Positions 59,263 to 64,000 of a DNA stretch of 64,000 bases are shown here, piece after piece. The stretch spans positions 809,001 through 873,000 of the forward strand of contig WPIO01000018.1 of assembly GCA_009760855.2 (NCBI GenBank). The letters are read 5' to 3'. The notes beneath the pieces are model-generated. The model was not told where the DNA came from. It ran no database searches and worked only from the letters and a program-made list of their open reading frames with translations. The DNA comes from Cristatella mucedo. Lineage: Eukaryota > Bryozoa > Phylactolaemata > Cristatellidae. How positions within the stretch are numbered: position 1 is the stretch's first letter; each line of letters starts with the position of its first letter. The position numbers and the translations under genes are program-made.

Positions 59263-59798
59263 AAAGCATAGAAGATCGCGCCGGATTCTCGCCGAAGAAG
59301 CACCTCGCATCCGGGCAGCCGAAGGCGTGAAGCACGACAAGCACATCCAGAGTCACCAGAGTCTACGGTAAATGGGAACCCGCGCCGCGAGCCCGGTCGC
59401 TGCCTGCGATGGGGCTACCCCGGGGGACATCAAAAGGATGGGACCGCGGGGGGCCGGTCATTTTTTCGCAAAGAGAGCTCCAACGAACGGCTGTAGTTAC
59501 GGTCGATGAGGCCAGTCCCCGACCCGCTCTCGCCAGGCCACTGAGTACAGCAGCATTCCGGTCCTCTTTTCCCAGAGCCCTCGTATCCGCCGCCTCGGAC
59601 GTACTCGACGCTGGCGCGCGGCTGCCCAATGGCTGATCGCTCGCCCACAGACCAGCGTGCAGACTGAAACAGCCGGTCCGGACGGATATTGCAGCGTGTA
59701 CGACGGGAAGGATTTTGACACGATTGTGACGGCAGGACGGTTCGGCAGATTTAGCGTTGAGGTATTATCGCAGATGAGCACGGTGAGCAGTGATAGCA
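59263..59798. other. GC-rich spacer
   Basis: No recognised gene or repeat. Confidence 0.35.
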
Positions 59799-59948
59799 CA
59801 CTAGGTAAGGCGGTTGCTTTCACGACCTTGATTCCGAGGTCGTGGGCTCGAATCCTGCAGTGGGCGATCCTTTATCGCCGCTGCTAGCGGTGGTGATAGC
59901 CGTAAAGACTCTTCTGTCAATAAGCAAAAGGCTGCTAAATCAGCTGGC
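59799..59948 (+). mobile_element. tRNA-derived SINE, best copy
   Basis: ACTAGGTAAGGCGGTTGCTT (A-box region), GAGGTCGTGGGCTCGAATCC (B box), TGGGCGATCCTTTATCGCCG, TAGCGGTGGTGATAGCCGTA, GGCTGCTAAATCAGCTGGCA, then TTTATTAATTTATT. Length about 150 bp. Confidence 0.85.
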
Positions 59949-60182
59949 ATTTATTAATTTATTCAGTCCGAACGCGTATGTTTTAGTTTCAGGTATATGG
60001 CGTGGCGGTGGATGGCCTCGCAGGTAAGACAGGTAGGTGTGCGGCAAGGTTTATTGCATGCTGATTTATGGCTTCGAAGGTAAGCGACGGTGCCTCGCAC
60101 GTGAACGGCGGTTTCACGTTTGCCTAGGGGAGGAGCCTTGTAGCCCAAAATTGTTAGAATCGAGAAGCTCCAGCAGCAGCAG

Positions 60183-60877
<695 letters not shown>

Positions 60878-60879
<2 letters not shown>

Positions 60880-61799
60880 GGTAGTGCAGGGAGTGCAAGA
60901 GAGAACCGGTGTCAGCGGAAAGCGAGCGCCAGTGGCCCCGGAAAAATTCGAGCGGCCAAGGGCATGGCCGCCGAAAGGAGTCAGCCAAAACGAGTTGGAG
61001 GCCGAGCCACCCAGGAAGTTGGTCAGCCGGAGCGTCCAACCGGGTTTGAGCCTTCGCCCGAAGGGATCTGGGCTCGAAATCTCGCCTCTTATAGACGACG
61101 GTCAGGGTTCCGGAGTCAGGCGTTCTGCAGGAGGCTCGAGACGCGGATGGTGGATTTGAGACGCACACTCGGTTGGCATTTGCCGCTCCAAGCTAGGCTT
61201 GTGGAAAGAGGAACCTTTCCTCTTTGTTAGAGCGGCGTTCTGGGTACTAGGGTACTAGGAAATCCTGTAGCTGCGAAATCATTTGCGAAGCGCTAAATAA
61301 TTAAACATTGCACTGCCAGCAGACCCGCTTTTTGCTAGCCATTTCGCGACCAGCCTCCAATTCAACGACCGTGGCTGCACTCAATCGTCGTAATTGAGTG
61401 TCTTGAAGATCAGTTTGCTTGTTCTTCTATTCGGCGGCGCACTAGTGAATGAAAACGCATGCACATGCCATATTGTACCACGAGGCCGTTTGAGACCTAC
61501 ACTCGCCATTTCGAGTCTTTAGTGACGAGTCGTGACGTGAGGCAAGAAGCATTTTACAGTCACACATTTCATTTTACAGCTCTGTTCCATTAACGTTTGA
61601 ACAATAGAAGCCTCCAAGATCTAAACATTGCAGGTGGAGTTTGGTCTGGTCGAGTGTTTTCAAAAGCTTGTCTACGTCCAGCCATCCAGGCATCGAGAGC
61701 TGTGAGCCGGGAAAATATAGTTGGAATTTCTTGTCATTAATAGTCTATGCTGTCCTTTATTTTTCTTGAAATATCTTCCTCTGCCGCGAGACCAACATC
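60878..61799. other. Intergenic, possible hAT edge
   Basis: Mixed sequence. The part from about 61620 may still belong to the hAT remnant but cannot be aligned by eye. Confidence 0.35.
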
Positions 61800-62500
61800 T
61801 TGAGAGAGTTCTGTTAGGACCTGCATCCTTCGGAGGATTCTTCTTTCAATTGCAACTCCCCCAACAATTCACATCTCCTTTTGACATCTAGTAGTGACTC
61901 CTGGCAGAGGTCCTCTCGAAGTCTTGAAAACTCAATCTCAAGAGAGTGAATGTCACAAGAGGCGTCTCTGAAGTTCATCTTTGGATCCTGCAGTTTTTTA
62001 TGAACGCGGTCAATCTTCCTCAAGACGCTTTACCAAAAGGGCAGCAGACAAAAAGTGAAAGTCCAATATACACTGTGAGAGACTGCCAGCTTCACTTCCT
62101 TTTTCAAGTGTTCCACCTGCGTCCTCAGACAGTTGCTCCAAAAGACACACAATGCTGTTCAGTCCATAATTGATAGCTTTCGCGGCCTCTTCTCTTGCAT
62201 TCCAATTTGCTGGCAGAGTCAGAGTCGTTTGACAGTGATGGCTAAGACTTTCTTAAGTTCTTCCCAACTCAGAGTTGATCTTATAAAGAAGAAACAGGTG
62301 CTCTCTATAGTTCCAGAAACGGCAATGACAACGAAATCATGAGTTGCAGCATGAAATCCTGCTACGTTCAAGCTGTGGTTATAATAGCTTACAAAAATTG
62401 CCTTCTCATTTCTGGACAGTATTTCCTTTTGGACACCTGACAAGTGGCCAGACATGACGGCTGCATTGTCGTAGGACGGCCAGTTATGCGTAGCTTATGT
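61800..62500 (-). mobile_element. hAT-type transposase remnant
   Basis: Minus-strand frames read SYDNAAVMSGHLSGVQKEIL, AIFVSYYNHSLNVAGFHAA and IAVSGTIESTCFFFIRSTLS then WEELKKVL from 62490 to 62220. This is the order found in hAT transposases and ZMYM1-like domesticated proteins (D-A-MSG-GVQ, then H-SLN, then F-F-S-W-LK). A further frame, DIHSLEIEFSRLREDLCQES, lies at 62023-61814. Stops and frameshifts between show that it is dead. Confidence 0.65.
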
Positions 62501-63240
62501 GGTCTAATAGTGTATAGGTTCTGAGCCAGGCAATCTGGCTGGCCATTGACGAAACGAAGCCGCCTGTGGCAGGCAGGATGGAGCGAGCGGACAGGAAGGG
62601 CAGCTGGAACGCGGACGGAAGGGTGAACGGCCGTTTGCTTGTTGGGTTCAGAGCGCCAGCCGAGTATACATTGGTTGGAGCCCCCTTGGTGTTTCCGTGT
62701 CGTGGCTTATGTGCTGCCAGAGCGTCAAGCTACAGCTTGGTCCAAGACTGTAAACAAATAGCTCGGCGAGCAATAGTCAAGTCAATTAAAACAAGGATTT
62801 GTCTGAAATCAAGATTAGTATTCTCACATGAAAAAGTTTTAAAAAGTAGGCACAACTCTATTGGTTTTGGCGCCCCATTGACCTTGACGCGAGGGGCATC
62901 TGTTTCCCCTGCCCACCTCTTGCTTCTCCTCTGTGCAACGGCGAACGCAACTTCTGCGGGCCATGGTTGGCGTCTTTCCGGGAAACGCTCTTTCATACTG
63001 ACCTCTCGGATAAGAGCATGGGCTGTCGGCGGAACTAAGTCGGCAATCAAATCTGTTGTGTAAAGGTCCTGACTAGGAGGAAAGTCGGTGTCGGTCAGGA
63101 GGAAAGTCTGCCTTGTAAATGCAGCTTAATACTGCTAATCAGCCAGGCGCTCGTCAACCTGGCTACGCCCAGAGGCCCAGAGCTCGACTGGGCTTCGCTC
63201 GCATTCAGTCGGCGAAACCGGCCGCGAGGCGCTGAGTTGT
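62501..63240. other. Intergenic, no gene confirmed
   Basis: Open frames on both strands (about 62566-63060), neither recognisable. It could contain the 5' part of the hAT element. Confidence 0.3.
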
Positions 63241-64000
63241 GTATTCAGCTCCATCGCCTCAGTTCGAGAAGGGCGGCGAGTAGGCGGCGGTGGTCAGGGA
63301 TTCCTTCGGCTCCGCCGCCGTGCCGCTCACCGGAACTCGAGCGCTACGAAGTGACCGGAAGCAAGCTCGGCCCAGCAATCGCTGCTCCCGCCCTTTGTCG
63401 TCACTGACCCGCCCCGCCGCCGCCGGCCGTTTCCTCGTCGCACGGCCCCATTGGTGGGCGCAGGAGAGACTCGGTGCTACCGAGGACTCACTCGCCGACG
63501 CCTCCTCTCGCCTTCGCCACCGCCGCGGCGCTGCTGCGGCCGCCTGGCTGTATGTAAGGAGCGAGTGAAGGCGAGATACCTCGGATCCGGGACCGACTTC
63601 TGCTCTCGACCGACGCTTCTTCGACGCTATCGGCTCCTCGACGCGAATATGGGGCTTCTCAAGCGAGCCGTCCGTCCGTCGAGCGAGTGGTCGGCAATGG
63701 CCCTGGGCACCATGCGACTGGCCGGCGCAGCCGCCACCTGCGGCGGCGCAGCCACTGACGGCGGCTACTCGACGATCGAGGTTCGCCGCCGCAGCAGCAA
63801 TCGGCGCTTGGCGTTCCCTTCCAGCGCGGCCGGCGGCTTCGGAGAGGCTCGGCGGCGGCTGCGCATCGCCGGGTCGGCCAGCAGAGGAAGGCTGAGCGAT
63901 TGGCAAGAGCTAATCTAGCGAGCCGCCGCGGCGATGCGACTGAGCGCACGGGCGGGCAGCCCTCAGGTGCGGTTCTCGATGCGAGCCCTCGTCGTGGGTG
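63241..64000. other. CpG-rich segment at the window end
   Basis: GC- and CpG-dense sequence similar to that upstream of actin; probably a promoter island for a gene continuing beyond 64000 (inference). Confidence 0.45.
63649..63918 (+). CDS. Possible small ORF or first exon, unidentified
   Basis: An 89-residue frame whose ATG has A at -3 and G at +4. It starts MGLLKRAVRPSSEWSAMALG, is basic and Ala/Arg-rich, and the first 30 residues would suit a mitochondrial presequence. GC-rich DNA opens frames by chance on both strands here, so support is weak. It could be the start of a gene spliced to exons outside the window. Confidence 0.2.
   Translation: MGLLKRAVRPSSEWSAMALGTMRLAGAAATCGGAATDGGYSTIEVRRRSSNRRLAFPSSAAGGFGEARRRLRIAGSASRGRLSDWQELI

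Overview
This window is animal (metazoan) nuclear DNA. It holds an actin gene with an intron after the His-Gln codons of the N-terminal region, a spliced gene for the mitochondrial complex I subunit NDUFB10, and eukaryotic tRNA genes. Between them lie many degraded CR1/L2-type LINEs and long (GA)n/(CT)n tracts. Nothing bacterial or viral was seen. The actin N-terminus ([10 protein letters not shown]) and the repeat content suggest an invertebrate, but the phylum cannot be fixed from this sequence.

Layout. 1-2 kb: LINE 3' end and a CT tract. 2.1-6.9 kb: CpG-rich segment carrying the actin gene (CArG and TATA boxes, exon 1, CT-rich intron, exon 2 whose middle is full of small indels, AATAAA). 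7-20 kb: LINE copies (including the best preserved one, 13.25-15.70 kb), tRNA-derived SINEs, CGG repeats and a perfect hairpin. 20.4-23.8 kb: three tRNA-Val(UAC) genes amplified with their flanks, a large inverted repeat and a degenerate tandem array. 24-31 kb: repeats, a long GA tract and coding-like minus-strand segments. 31.06-41.86 kb: NDUFB10 on the plus strand in four coding exons whose phases join exactly to give 204 residues; its introns are packed with LINEs and SINEs. A second, unidentified spliced gene appears to run on the minus strand through the same interval (phase-consistent exons at 34.16-33.89, 31.95-31.73 and 29.01-28.87 kb), so the first NDUFB10 exon would lie inside one of its introns. 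43-60 kb: more LINE/SINE debris, tRNA-Gly(GCC), a 189-bp TC/GA palindrome, and CA and AT microsatellites. 60.2-60.9 kb: a 0.7-kb GA tract. 61.8-62.5 kb: a decayed hAT transposase. 63.2-64 kb: a CpG-rich segment that may be the start of another gene.

The repeats form three main groups. Family A is a CR1/L2-type LINE represented by about 25 pieces, nearly all cut at the 5' end; they share a 3' hairpin and an (ATT)n tail. Family B is a related LINE whose copy keeps endonuclease and reverse transcriptase segments with one frameshift and one stop. The third is a tRNA-headed SINE of about 150 bp with at least ten copies. Most open frames in the window are artefacts of CT, GA or CA tracts or shadows of these repeats.

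The two recognisable protein genes (actin, cytoskeleton; NDUFB10, respiratory complex I) have no evident functional link; the window reads as a gene-poor, repeat-rich stretch of a chromosome.
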